Shown here: positions 34,901-45,954 of the stretch, piece after piece | How the letters are laid out: each line of letters begins with the position of its first letter | Position numbering within the stretch: position 1 is the first letter of the stretch | Assembly (NCBI GenBank): GCA_029449245.1 | Contig: JANATF010000003.1 | Span: 310,001-374,000, forward strand | Length of the DNA: 64,000 nt | DNA from: Mortierella alpina | Lineage: Eukaryota; Mortierellomycota; Mortierellomycetes; Mortierellales; Mortierellaceae | Direction of reading: 5' to 3' | Translations under genes and position numbers: made by a program | The notes under the pieces: generated by a model | The model's database searches: none | The model's input: only the letters and a program-made list of their open reading frames with translations | What the model was told of the DNA's origin: nothing

Positions 34901-36809
34901 TAATGTTGACAACCGAGCCCTAGGTGACACAGCAAGGGGAAATTCCGAATAACAGTTTGAGATCCGTGTTTCATCACAGACCAAATTAAATAGATATTGG
35001 GTCCTCAACTCACCTGTGCGTAGGCAAAAACTGGGTCTCCGAGCGGGACAGGGTACTGGACCTTGTAGTCTGGATGGACTGGCAGTGTCTTGACAACGCT
35101 CATATCGCGTGTGCTGACCACTTTGCGTGTGTTCTGATCCAGCACCATGAAGTGATTCTGCTCAAGCACAACTTCGAAATAATTGTCGTCGCCTTGACCT
35201 TGCTGGTGTTCTCCGAGCTTGACCCCGGTGAGGGTCTGGTGAATTGCTACCGAGCCGTTGACAGAAATAGCAATCTTGGAGCCATCCTTTGACATCTGAG
35301 TGTACACGTTGTTGCCGTTGTCCTGCACTGGTATGTACGACACATGACGACCCGTCTCCAGGTCCCAGATTGATACCACGCCCCTGGATCCCGTCCAAGC
35401 AAAATACCGTCCTCGCATGCTCAAGAGTAAGGCCAGGGCGGCTTCGGGGTTAGGTTCAAAGCTGAGGGTGAGCGAGTAGATCAAGGTCCAGCTACCAGCG
35501 ATGTTGTAAATGGAGATTGCGATTCCGTTACAAGTGATGTATCGCTCCATCGCTTGTTTCCGACTGTCGAGCATGCTAACATGAAAAGAGCCGTATCCAA
35601 AATATCCATCCAGACTTTCGCAAAGAGTTGATAGCTGGAGGACTGATGGCCTTGAAAGGTCGTGATCTGCAGGCGCCTGAAACTCATTTCTAAAGATGTG
35701 GCAAGGTATGCCGTCCTTTGACTTCTCCACTGAGTGCAAGGCAACCTGTAATCCCGAACCCGATATTGTCAAGCAGATGTCCATGCCATCCGGGTGAATA
35801 ATTGTCGGCGCGGGAATGGATGCCCTGGCGCTGGGCATTCTATGATACTGTGGCGGTCCAAAAGAGGATTTTTCGTTGGATATGCGCAGGTCCCAGACTT
35901 CGACCACGGCCGCTCCGCTGACGAATGACAGTGTGGCAGCATGGGTGCATGAGGACGAGATCTCAAAGGAATGAATATGGGGCATCTTGCTGCAGCTGCT
36001 GTCCTCGTTGTATCCGAGGCTGATGATCTGTTGAGGAATCCCCTCTCCGTATAGCATATGGTCTATTTACAACCGTGATCCCATGAAAGCAGCGAGCATT
36101 TGTAAGTCGTAGTGCCCAAGGCTCAGTGTTGATCATTCCTCTGTCCCAGTCCCCTTACCACTATGTACATTCAGACTGTCTTCAAGCATGATGTGCCGCA
36201 TCTCAAAGCTCCCGACAGCATGTCCGCCGAATTTTATCGTCAGCTCCAGATGTCCTCCAGCCTGCAGTTCAATCTGGCGATGAAGTCTGAGCCGTGCTGG
36301 GAAGTCCTTGGCTGTAGTGAAAGGTAGTGGATGACATGTCACGTAAGCGCTCAGTTTAGCTTAATATCAAGCACCAATTACTACTGCATGATGACCTACG
36401 AATTGTCTGGAGCTCCTCATTTCCTACGATGGTGTTGCACGACAAGTCCGTGTAAACAGCACGCTTATCAATATCAAATTGCCTTGCATTGATTGTCAAA
36501 GAGTCCAATCCGTCAATGTCCATGTTCCTGAGTGATACGCTGAACACGACCGAGTACCATCCAGCTGGGAGCGTTGAGATATCCAAGGAGCACTACGAAA
36601 AAAAAAACAAGAGAGAGGTGGTTGATTTAGTAACCATCCTCGGCTTACTCTGCACACGGAGGGTGAGCCACTCTGAGCATTTACCCTCCAGTCTTGGCCT
36701 GAACGCACTATGATGGGAGGTAAAGGTCCTAGTCTTAAGCTTCCATACACTCCATCTATACTATTCCGAAGATACCAGCGTCGCTGAATGCTTGAGCAAT
36801 CATTTTGCG
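31932..36809 (-). CDS. TRP-like cation channel with WD40-like N-terminal part
   Basis: The supported exons are 32506-31932, 32720-32606, 33383-32801, 34919-33478, 36062-35014, 36311-36159, 36592-36400 and 36685 upwards to about 36790-36809, at least 1400 aa in all. The N-terminal half has a beta-sandwich-like start, then WD40-like blades (GVVSIWDLETGRHVSYIP, AAVVEVWDLRIS). A helical linker precedes a six-helix ion-transport domain starting near YKYWMLRFILQC. Splicing rebuilds the pore and S6: STYFFM-GGRYESVSD, then FFTIILLMNVLIALLNV. After S6 comes DEGWRLAWIKSRLRYIESAE and a C-terminal coiled coil. TRP-type channels pass cations across membranes; the gating stimulus is unknown. The 5' end is unresolved; possible further exons lie at 36857-36900 and near an ATG at 37117. 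Confidence 0.8.
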
Positions 36810-37831
36810 CTGGGGATATAGCAGAGGAATAGAAAATAAGGCATCCTCGTCAGTACAAGTCGCTGTTGAGCTTCCACGCACAGAGCTTGTTGTCAGTGAC
36901 CTAGGTAATTACGTAGTGATGCCCTCTTCAGATCAAGCCTCGAGAGATGGTTTTCCACTTGAGAGCGCGGTCTTTCAGAGCCTTCGAGAGGCAGGAGGCG
37001 GCGGCCCTGATCGATGCTATGACCTCGAGGACTGTGGGTATATCTACCTTCCTGTGGTAAAGGGCTTCTGCTGTAGGCTCTGCTGCCGTCTGGCGATGGA
37101 GTTTTTGAGTTGCTCATGTCGGGTAGCTTTTTTACTGCGATCCTTGTGGTGTGTGGAGTGGTTGCTGTTTGTGTGTTTTGGTTTGCACAGACGCCCTTGT
37201 GTTGAGTGTATGTAGGCCAGGCAAGAGTAGAGCTGGAGTAGGGTTGGAGTGTGTGTTGATGTGGATGAGCTTTCTTTTTTTTTGTGTGTTGGCTGGCTGC
37301 TGGTGCTGGAGAGTGGGTAGCCACGGATGGGTGATTGCAGGGGATGGTGAGGTTGCCAAAGGGAGGTCAGGAGAGTATATGAGAGTATGCGAGGGTGTGC
37401 GAGGGTGTGCGATGGCGGACGGGAGCAGAGGAAAGAGGGGAAAGCGGGTAACGTATGAACGGGCAGCCGGGGTCTGGAGAGAGCAGTGCAGGATGATCGA
37501 GGCTGTGGCTGGTGGGCAGGGGTGCGTGCCTGCCCACATGCCAGAGCCTGCATGTCCATGGAAGCACTGAAGCACTGACTGAAGCAGTGTTCGTGTCTGA
37601 AACCCCTTTTTCTGACTGCACCTCGAACACTTTGGCTCTCCGTCGCTTACGGTCTCAATCGGCCCTGTGCGACCAGGCAGGCAGGGGGCACAGAAGGTAT
37701 GGACTTATACCTTCGACGAAGAGCACTCGACAATATACGGCGTCGTGCGACAACAAACAGAGCCCAGGAGCCAATTATCAAACGCATTTGGTTGGCGGCA
37801 AACGAGTCCGAGGAGTGCAGCGGACGGAGGA

Positions 37832-37880
<49 letters not shown>

Positions 37881-38349
37881 GCACGCACGGGCGGGAAAGG
37901 GAGCAATGCAATTAGACTCGACTGCCTCTGTTTGCTCGCAAAGTCAGCAGAGACACACACCACTGCTTTGGCTAGACAGACCACTGCACTCCAGACAAGT
38001 CGGCATGAAACAGCGGGAAAAGGAACAGGCTGTGCGGAACGAGACCTTGTCTATCGACGATGCTATGACTGCGATGTTGATTCCATCGATGGCACTCCAT
38101 CGATACGGCGGCACCATCGATAAGACAGACCATCTTGGCCCAGTCGTAGTCTCGGGCATATTTTCTCCCATTGCACACACACATTGCTGCCCATCAACAA
38201 CGCAAGGCGCTAGTTGGTTTACCTCAGCACTTACCGCTACTGGACAGGAAGGTTCTTTTGCCTCCTGGCACAGTAGTTGAGCCTCATCTTTGCTTTGTCT
38301 CTCCAGTTGTTTCTACTTGACCCTCCCATCCACTTTGTACCGCACTCTG
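36810..38349. other. Region upstream of the channel gene
   Basis: May contain 5' exons of the channel gene: GTCACTGAC... at 36900 downwards follows a good CCTAG acceptor, and a frame starts MSNSKTPSPDGSRAYSRSPL at 37117. The rest is low complexity, GT-rich at 37.1-37.5 kb, with a tetranucleotide array near 37.85 kb. Confidence 0.4.
37833..37880. repeat. (GACA)n microsatellite
   Basis: About twelve uninterrupted GACA units. Short open frames across it are products of the repeat. Confidence 0.9.
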
Positions 38350-38591
38350 CTCCCACACCCGTGTCTTTGCAATTGCCATACCTCATCTGGTACTGCATCG
38401 TTTGATTCCCTGTTAAGCCGAGGCTGTAAGTATTGTGCAGCAGTATGTATTCCTTTGGAGGGTAGCGCGGGATAGCTGGTAACCTGGGACGATAGATACA
38501 TGTTCCCTGCTGACTCAATGGACCACAGTCGAGACTCGGGCCAGGTTAGCGGCCAACCGTCATCGACCTTAGCAAATAGGTCGTTAATCAT
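38350..38591 (-). pseudogene. Relic of a TRP-like channel (post-S6 segment)
   Basis: The minus-strand peptide has DDGWPLTWPESRLWSIESAGNM followed by a degraded stretch. It lines up with DEGWRLAWIKSRLRYIESAENM just after S6 of the intact channel at 31932-36809. It continues into a DEVWQLQ-type segment absent from the intact gene here, so the source was probably another family member. No pore, WD40 part or splice sites remain. Confidence 0.65.
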
Positions 38592-39169
38592 GAAGGGGTT
38601 GGTGGATGTGTTGGGAATGTGATGCAGGGGTTAGAAGGGAACACCTCATTTTGACGAAAAAGCAATGGAGTCGTCTCTGTTTTTCTGTTACTGCTTAGCG
38701 ATAAGGCACAACGGTGACCGTGAAGAAATGAACAAGGGAGCGAGTCGCATTGTTCCCCTTACGGGGACGAAGATGCACAGAAGGAAGTGTCAAACAAGAT
38801 CTTGACCGCAAGGAGCGTTGAGAAAGGTCTCTTTGGTCTCGAGCTCTTGGGCGTGTGCATGGGTCCAGTATCGCCAGAGGTCAGCAGGCTGCAATTTGAG
38901 GCTGCTGCACTGATGGCTGCCTGCACTGCAAGCCTCGATCGCAGTACGGAAACGTCTCAAAAGGCCAAGGATCATGCGGGACCTTCTGAGGCCTGAAACT
39001 GTTTATGCCAGATTCGATCCACGACCTGAGGATTTGTATTGCAGCATGCCTGTCGCCACTGTGTGTACTGTACCATGAGAACAGGATCTTGCTCGATCTC
39101 ATCCGCCATTCACATCCACAGATCTGGAGAGAGTATGGCGATTTTGTGAGTATGGTGGACCCATTGCGT

Positions 39170-39400
39170 ACACTATGGAGCTCTCGCTTGAGGCAGCACT
39201 TGAACGGCTAGCAGGGTTGGACCATCTGGAGGTGTTTGGGTTCAAAGGAACGGACCATAGGACTGGGAAGGAGAAGCTGTCGCGGATGGCAGAGCAGTGG
39301 CCAAACCTCAAGTTGATGAGTCGTCTGGCCTTGGAGAGTCTGGCCTACATCAAGTACGACCACCAGAGGAGAGAGCTGTGTAAGACGACATGGTCTTGTG
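39170..39400 (+). pseudogene. Relic of an F-box/LRR-type protein (C-terminal end)
   Basis: The frame MELSLEAALERLAGLDHLEV followed by FGFKGTDHRTGKEKLSRMAEQ and WPNLKLM resembles the C-terminal leucine-rich part common in Mortierella-type F-box proteins. There is no upstream F-box, and the frame breaks before the HAD gene start at 39521. Family assignment rests on motif memory and is moderate. Confidence 0.5.
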
Positions 39401-39520
39401 GAAGGCATTCAGTGGTCGGGGTATCAGGTTGGTGGCGTAAAAGTGGTCACTCTGCGCAAGCTCGTCTTACAAAAAAAAAGAGTCGCACGACGCTGTACTC
39501 ACGCATGCGCACCTTCCACA

Positions 39521-40921
39521 ATGACATCAACACTCTACCGCTTCACCACCGCCGAGGGCTTGCTCCGCCTGCTCGAGCTCAGCACCAGCGCCGACAATAC
39601 AGCGCCTCTTCACCTACAGGTCGACTCTGTCCACGGCAGTCGGGAAATCAATGGCCCATCCATCGGCCCATCCCTCGAAGCCATAAAGCGCATTCTCAGC
39701 TTTGACCATCTCGTCTGCGACTTTGACGAGACCATCACCGACCACGACACCACCTCGTCCTTTGACACTCTCGCAAGCCAGATCAGGACTGACCAGAATG
39801 CCCAGCCAGAAATGACCTGGTCAGAGATCTTACAAGCCTATCTGGACGACCTCGAAAAGGTCGACGTGAGCGACCTCTGCCATCTGAACCATCACCCCGA
39901 AGACCCACAGCAGTACGAGCAGCAACCATCACCACAGAATGGCAACCAGGACGAGAGCAATCAACTCCACCACCCGCAGCCCTCGAACACGCACCACCGA
40001 CTTTTAGACCCTAAGGTGCGTGAGCTAAAATGCCATATTGACGGCCGCAAGTTCACACCCGAGCCGGAACTTCCCGTTCCAAAGATTCCCTCGTTACAGC
40101 CATGGATCCACTCTCAAGTCCGAAAGCGAGCTGTAGAAAAAGTGTCTCTAGACCGCGTCTACGAGAGCGGCAACTTGATCGGACTGACCAAGCAGCAGAT
40201 ACGGGAGTATGGGCGGGAACAAATCCGGCTACGACCTGGTGTGGTCAAGTTCCTCAGGGACTTTGTACAGGAGCAGGACCGGAGGGAGGCTGCGGGACAG
40301 AGGAGAGGAGAGATCTGGATTATATCCGTCAACTGGAGCCAGGATCTGATCCGCGGCGCGATGGATCAAGTCTTTGGCAGTGAGGAGGCGACACAGAAGT
40401 ATCTGCCAGAGGCCAATTTGATCTCTTCGAACCTGCAGTTCTCGGATGCATGTCACGAAGAGCTGATGAAGCGGCGAAGGAGCGCAGGCGGGGAAGGGGA
40501 GGACTCGCATGAGCACGAACAGGATATTCAAAAGGACGGCCATACAATGGATCAGGCATCAACACAGCGCTTGTCGAACGGCAAGGTTAAAGTGCATTGC
40601 TTGACGGGAACGGATAAGCTGAATGCGTTCCAAAAGATTCAGAGGGACTATGCGGCCAAGCACGACTTGGCGCCCACTGAAGTCAAGTGGGCGTATATTG
40701 GCGACTCTTCGACTGATCTGGGCTGTATGGGTAAGCAGGCGTCTTTTGCATGTCTTTGTCACTGGGCTAGGCTCTGTTGGCACATCCACTAACACGATGG
40801 TGTATTACGTTTGATCCGTGTAGTTGAGGCGGATGTGGGTATCATTGTTGGCAAGAGCAAGTCGCTACTGACGGACTGCGAGCGTTCGGGTGTCCAGGTC
40901 ATTGACCTCGTGGAGCAATGA
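39521..40921 (+). CDS. HAD-superfamily phosphatase-like protein (yeast CTO1/YCR015C type)
   Basis: The exons are 39521-40730 and 40824-40921, giving 435 aa; the 93-nt intron splits a Val codon. HAD motif I is CDFDETITD, with nucleophile D67 and acid D69. Motif II is in WIISVNWSQDLIRG. Motif IV is AYIGDSSTDLGCM, with D395 and D399. Such enzymes hydrolyse phosphomonoesters with Mg2+; the substrate is unknown. A Gln/His/Pro/Asn-rich insert at about 125-160 and an Asp/Glu/His-rich insert at about 325-350 are probably loops. The resemblance to yeast CTO1, linked to cold tolerance, is a family-level impression. Confidence 0.8.
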
Positions 40922-41033
40922 GCCAAAGCCATGCAGAAATAAAAAAAAATGTCCCATTACTTGTTCCTCAACACCTTCTCTTTCCATCCAACCCAACCCT
41001 CCACTCGCCCATTCCTTCGTTCCCCTTCGCCCA

Positions 41034-42165
41034 ATGTCACAATCCACCTCCAACGCAGCTCAAGGCCTAGACCAGTCGCCCGCCCTGGCATCAGGATTTC
41101 AGTTCCCTTCCATCCACAACTTTCCACCATTTTACACGTAACTTGGACAAACAATGAGCGATGGACGAGTCGTTTGATGCAAACCCAACCTTCTGCAAGG
41201 ACCACCGCGTGAAATGTCAGCAGCCATCTAACGTCAAGTCCTTTTGTTTGTATTGGGTTGTTTGAATTGGTCTACTTGTTGAACTTGCTTTAGATTACAA
41301 CCTACTGCCTCGACCTGGAAGAATCAGTCTGACCTATGGAGCACCATCATATTGCGATATTATCGACACCATCGGCTCTATCAACTGGATCTGGATGACT
41401 CTGTCACGAACGAACAACTCTTCAATAACCAAAGGATAAATCGTAAGAGAGAAAATTGAGAGAGGATGGGATCTTTTGCTGGATGCACTCACTGGAAAGC
41501 AAAGGATGGAGGGAAAGCACTTTGCTGCAACAAAACACTTTGGAAACTGATCCGCAAGCCTAATTTCTTTCTCGTCGCGTATTAGGAAAACTGAAGCCAG
41601 AGACTATTCAAGCAATCGTGGATGAGATGATACAGAAAGGTTAGGAGAGGTTTTCACGAAAAACAACACCATTGCCCGCCTGCTGTCCTGGTGATAAAGC
41701 TTAACTGACGATCTCTCCCCCGTCGTCGTACCCACCCTTTGATCCTACTCTAGGAGACGCAGAATGGGATCCGACCTCGCGAAAACGGAGAGCGATTATT
41801 TACTGGCGGAAACCTGAAGACTGGGCAGCAATGATATCTTCATGGGTAAAAGAATACGTTGTTTTTTTTCTTGGACCACATAGGAGTTTCATGAAGCTTC
41901 ATATGGATGAGAGATACTCACCCACATATACTTCATTCCCCCCCCCCAAATGGCTTAGGTCTTTGAAAATGGCCTCAACAACTCGATCTTGACCTATTAC
42001 GAGCTTGCGCACGGAGAAAACTCGGAGGATCAAGAGTTTTATAATATCCATCCAGCGGTGCTGCAAAAGACCATGGATGTGTTGGTGAAGAAGGGTGTCG
42101 CAGCCACATTCCAGGGCGCTAACTTTGAGGAAATGGGAGTCAAATTCTTCAATGCTGGAAACTAG
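41034..42165 (+). CDS. VPS25: ESCRT-II subunit VPS25
   Basis: The exons are 41034-41137, 41294-41442, 41586-41639, 41754-41845 and 41959-42165, giving 201 aa, the normal family length. VPS25 is the small winged-helix subunit of ESCRT-II that recruits ESCRT-III to endosomes for sorting of ubiquitinated cargo into multivesicular bodies. The N-terminal FPPFYTLQPTASTWKNQ contains the PPFxTLQP-type docking motif. The C-terminal winged helix has ENGLNNSILTYYELAHGEN and VLQKTMDVLVKKGVAATFQG and ends in GVKFF. All introns are GT-AG. Confidence 0.95.
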
Positions 42166-42290
42166 TCGGCCTCAATATAAAGCCAAAGGTGCTGCGATCA
42201 TTTCTAGATATGTCTTGCTATGCACAATGCAGCCTTTTGTTTCTTTATAGGTATTTTTTTTTCTCTGCTCCTTCGATTCTTTTTTTCTAT

Positions 42291-43749
42291 TTACAGCTTC
42301 TCAGTCAACTCGGGGACAGCGGTGAAGAGGTCAGCTACGAGACCATAATCGGCAACCTGGAAGATGGGAGCCTCGGGATCCTTGTTGATGGCTACAATAG
42401 TCTTGGAGTCCTTCATACCAGCCAAGTGCTGAATAGCACCAGAGATGCCGACTGCGACATAACTATAGATTCGCGTGAAAACTCAGGAGCGTAAGTCCTT
42501 TGAACACATTCAAGGCTCGGAAGCACAACATATATGGAAGAATAGGACTTACAGTTCGGGGGCAACGATCTTTCCGGTCTGGCCAATCTGAAGAGAATTA
42601 TCAACGAATCCAGCATCGACAGCAGCACGAGAAGCACCGACTAGAGATATCAGGAGCGATGGAAAAAATAAGAACAATCAGTACTGCTGCGTCCATAACA
42701 CGCTGCAAAGAGAGGCCTTGAATCCGTCCAACGAGAACGCGTCCTATTTACCAGCAGCGCCAAGCTTGTCGGCCAGATCGTACAGGAGCTTGAAGTTCTC
42801 TCCGTTCTTCATACCGCGACCACCTGCAATGACACGGGTGGCGCTGTCGAGCTCTGGACGATCCGACTTTTGCATGTGTTCGCTCACAAACTCGCTCAAC
42901 TTCTTGTCGGCGACAGCAGGTGCATCCTCGTGAGGGGCTGTCGCGTCGCCATGTGCAGCAGCGGGGAAGGCAGTTCCACGAACAGTGATGACCTTGATCT
43001 TGTCGTGAGACTTGACTGTCGCAATAGCGTTACCTTTGAAGGTTCATGGAAGATCGCAAAAAAAAAAGAGTCTCATTAGTACTCCGCACCGTGATAATTA
43101 GCTCGCCCACAGTCGCGTTATTTTCTCACGTCTCCTTTTCTCCTTCGCCCTCGCTCTGCACCTTACCAGCATAAATGGGGCGAACAAAGGTATCGTCGCT
43201 GTTGATGGCAGTGATATCCGAGATCTGAGCCACGTCCAGAAGGGCAGCTGTACGAGGCATGATGTTCTTTCCAAATGCAGAGTGAGAAGCAATCAAGTGT
43301 GTGAATCCTTTAGCCTTGACAATCTCCACCAATAGAGCCGCGTGGGATTCGGGCAGGGCGTGAGTGTAAGCAGCATCCTTGGCCACCAGGACGTTGGTGA
43401 CGCCAGCAAGTTTGGAGACCTCGCTTACGACTGTGTCGGGTGCGTTGCCAGCCACCAAGGCGGTGACGCCTCCTCCAAGGTGCGATGCTGCCGTGAGAGC
43501 GTTCAAGGTCGAGGCAGCGATTTTGTTGTCCTTGTGCTCGATCAGCAACAATGCAGAGACGTTTCCACTGGAGGCATAGCCACGGGCCTGGAGGACATGT
43601 CATGGGAAGAAGGGGGAGGTCAGGGACTGGGGTCAAGAGAGATCGTGTCATTTGACACGCGCGCGTTTCCATGGTGAGCAATGACGTTGTTTCGAGGTGG
43701 GTTTTACCAGGGATAGGGTGGGGAGGACAGTGCGGCGAAGGGCGAACAT
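42291..43749 (-). CDS. ETFA: Electron transfer flavoprotein alpha subunit, mitochondrial
   Basis: The exons are 43749-43708, 43587-43167, 43033-42752, 42640-42553 and 42462-42291, giving 334 aa. ETF carries electrons from acyl-CoA and other matrix dehydrogenases to ETF-ubiquinone oxidoreductase. The N-terminus [20 protein letters not shown] is a mitochondrial presequence encoded partly by a 42-nt first exon. The C-terminal FAD domain is complete: [62 protein letters not shown] and DYGLVADLF. Its 3' end converges on VPS25, with about 125 nt between the stops. Confidence 0.96.
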
Positions 43750-44170
43750 GGTGAGGTGTGTTCGTGGAAAAGCGAGTGAGTGGGTGAAGCGAGTGACTGA
43801 GTGAAGGAGAGGAGGAGGAGGAGGAGGAAGAGGAGGAGAGCTGAATCATTGATGCAACTTTCAGCACGTGAATGACAAGGATATAGCGTCCTGAGCGTGT
43901 CTTAAATCCAGTCCAGCACTATCATGTAAGGTCTTCCCTCCTCTGACCTCATTCAAGCCTTTAGACTCTTTACCATTCACTCACTCACGCTCATCCACTC
44001 CCTTTCTCAGCCTCGTGTACATTGACATCAACTTCCTCCACTTCCCTGATTCCTACAACACGTCGCTTCTGATGATTATACCCTCCAGCTATCCTGGTAC
44101 GCATTGCTGCAAGACCCCAAAAAAAATCAGTTCCCGCCCTTGCTTTTCACATACCAGCAAGAGTCCGAGC
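43750..44170. other. Divergent promoter between ETFA and the EI24-type gene
   Basis: About 420 nt. A CT-rich strand on the ETFA side (GGAGGA repeats at 43810-43840) suggests a leader. No TATA box stands out. Confidence 0.45.
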
Positions 44171-45954
44171 ATGAGTGCCCTGTCTAACCAGCCACATGTA
44201 ACTCGTCTAGCTCAAGGGATATTGTACTTTCTGGGCCATCCACAGCTCATCACCAGTCTTATATGTCCTATCCTCATCACCCTCCTCTGGGCCATCGCAG
44301 TCGTCATCTTTGGATTTGCATATCTTCTTCAGCTTCAAGCGCACGCGCTCATCAATGCCAACTGCCCCGCAGGAGTCGCATGGTAACACACCCATATTTG
44401 CTCTTCTTTATTGCTGTAGTTCATCCAAAGGAGGGTAACAACCATGTGTTGAGGAGTGCGTTGTTTAGTTGTGTGTCCTACATCGCGCTTTGCTCTCGTT
44501 TTGGGCTTTGCCATAAAGTATATTTTTTTTCCCGTGCTGGCGCCCTTCGTTCGGTATCAGCAGTCCTTCCCAATTGTCTGTGCGCTCTCAAAGCGCGGGT
44601 TTTTCTTTTAGGTCTAGCCCTCGGCTGGTGTTCAAAAACGGGGTTCTCCATCGTCTCTTCTGGATGTCTTGCACAAATCAGCTGAAAACGACGTTCTCAT
44701 GTTCTTTCCTGGTGCATGTTTTCATGCATTGTCTTACTACAACCTAGGTTTGTCGCCGTCTTGTTTGTGCTCCTCGAGATTGCTGTAATGATTGTGCTCT
44801 TCTACTTGATCATCTTACCCATCTATCAAGACGGACTCTTTGACCGGGTCCTGAGACTCAGGGGGCTGAGAGATGTCCTGGAACGGAGGCAAGGCAACGA
44901 CGTGGTCAAGTGCATGCGCGGCGTCAATGGCGGACTCTTCATTCTCTTTGCCCAGGCAAGTAGAGTACTCTATCCCGTTTACGGCTGGACCCATGAAAAC
45001 CAGGGTTTCAAAGTCCTTATTCGTGACTTCCGGGACAAGGGAACTATGCAGCAATCACCCTCTGTTGGAATGCTCTCGATTAGGCTGCATGCAAACCCAC
45101 CGTTTGGTATCCAAACGCGGATAGATTGTCAAAGTTGCTGTGTCCGGAAAAATCATTTGACAGCCGCAATAGCTCGCTCGCTGCATAGGCCTGCTCCCGC
45201 GTGCCCTCATGGCTCTCTCTCTTTTTCCTACCAGTGTTTCGGTTTTTCTTCAATTGCTCGCTCACTCTGGCTCTTTATTAATCTCAAATCCTTCTCATTC
45301 ATAGATTGTCGTGCTGATATTGACACTGCCACTCAATCTCATACCGATCCTTGGCCAAATCCTTTACGCTACCATCAATGGCTGGATCTTGACCTTTGGC
45401 ATCCGGTTCCATTACGATGCCGAGATCCGAAACCTGTCGGTCGCTCAGTCAAGGCGTGAGGCTTGGAAGCGCAGGAGCGAGTACTCAGGGTACGCCATAT
45501 CCAGATCCAAATGCAACGGCTGCCCGCCTCCACTGAGTAGACTTGAGCCAAGTCCTGAAACACAAAATGCGCGCATTTTTTTTTAACTCTCTACTTTATT
45601 GTCTTTGAATGCTCCATCAGGTTCGGCGCGGTGGCTGTGGGATTGGAGATGATCCCGATCGCCAACCTGCTTTTCATGTGGACCAACATTGTGGGATGCG
45701 CTCTATGGGTTGCGGACGAGATTGAAAAGGAGGAGCGACTTCAGCAGCAGATCGCACAGGGTCTGTTGAGTCCAAGTGGACTGTCTACACCAGAATCAGC
45801 CGCAGGCGGCAGCTCTTCACCTGGCGCAGGGTTCATGAAGGCTTTTTCCCGGTCACAGCCACAGCCCCAGGCCCCGGACGGATCAGCATTCTCGACATCT
45901 CGACCAAAGAGTCCATTTGGAGGAGTGCTCAGCAAAGGAAAGCAGACAATTTAG
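44171..45954 (+). CDS. EI24/RRT8-type multi-pass membrane protein
   Basis: The exons are 44171-44382, 44748-44955, 45305-45489 and 45621-45954, giving 312 aa. At least five hydrophobic segments are visible, including LITSLICPILITLLWAIAVV, FVAVLFVLLEIAVMIVLFYL, IVVLILTLPLNLIPILGQIL and FGAVAVGLEMIPIANLLFMW. The TLPLNLIPILG and EMIPIANLLF motifs are typical of the fungal EI24/RRT8/LDS family (lipid-droplet or spore-wall related in yeast, Pfam EI24). The C-terminus is Ser/Pro/Gln-rich. Intron 2 begins GCAAGT after GCCCAG, a GC-AG intron; intron 1 (365 nt) and intron 2 (349 nt) are long for this locus. An upstream in-frame ATG at 44015 is a less likely start. Confidence 0.75.

Noticed and set aside
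37667-38280. Plus-strand frames of 82 and 193 aa across the GACA microsatellite
   Set aside because: Much of their openness comes from the tetranucleotide repeat, and they have no recognisable protein features.
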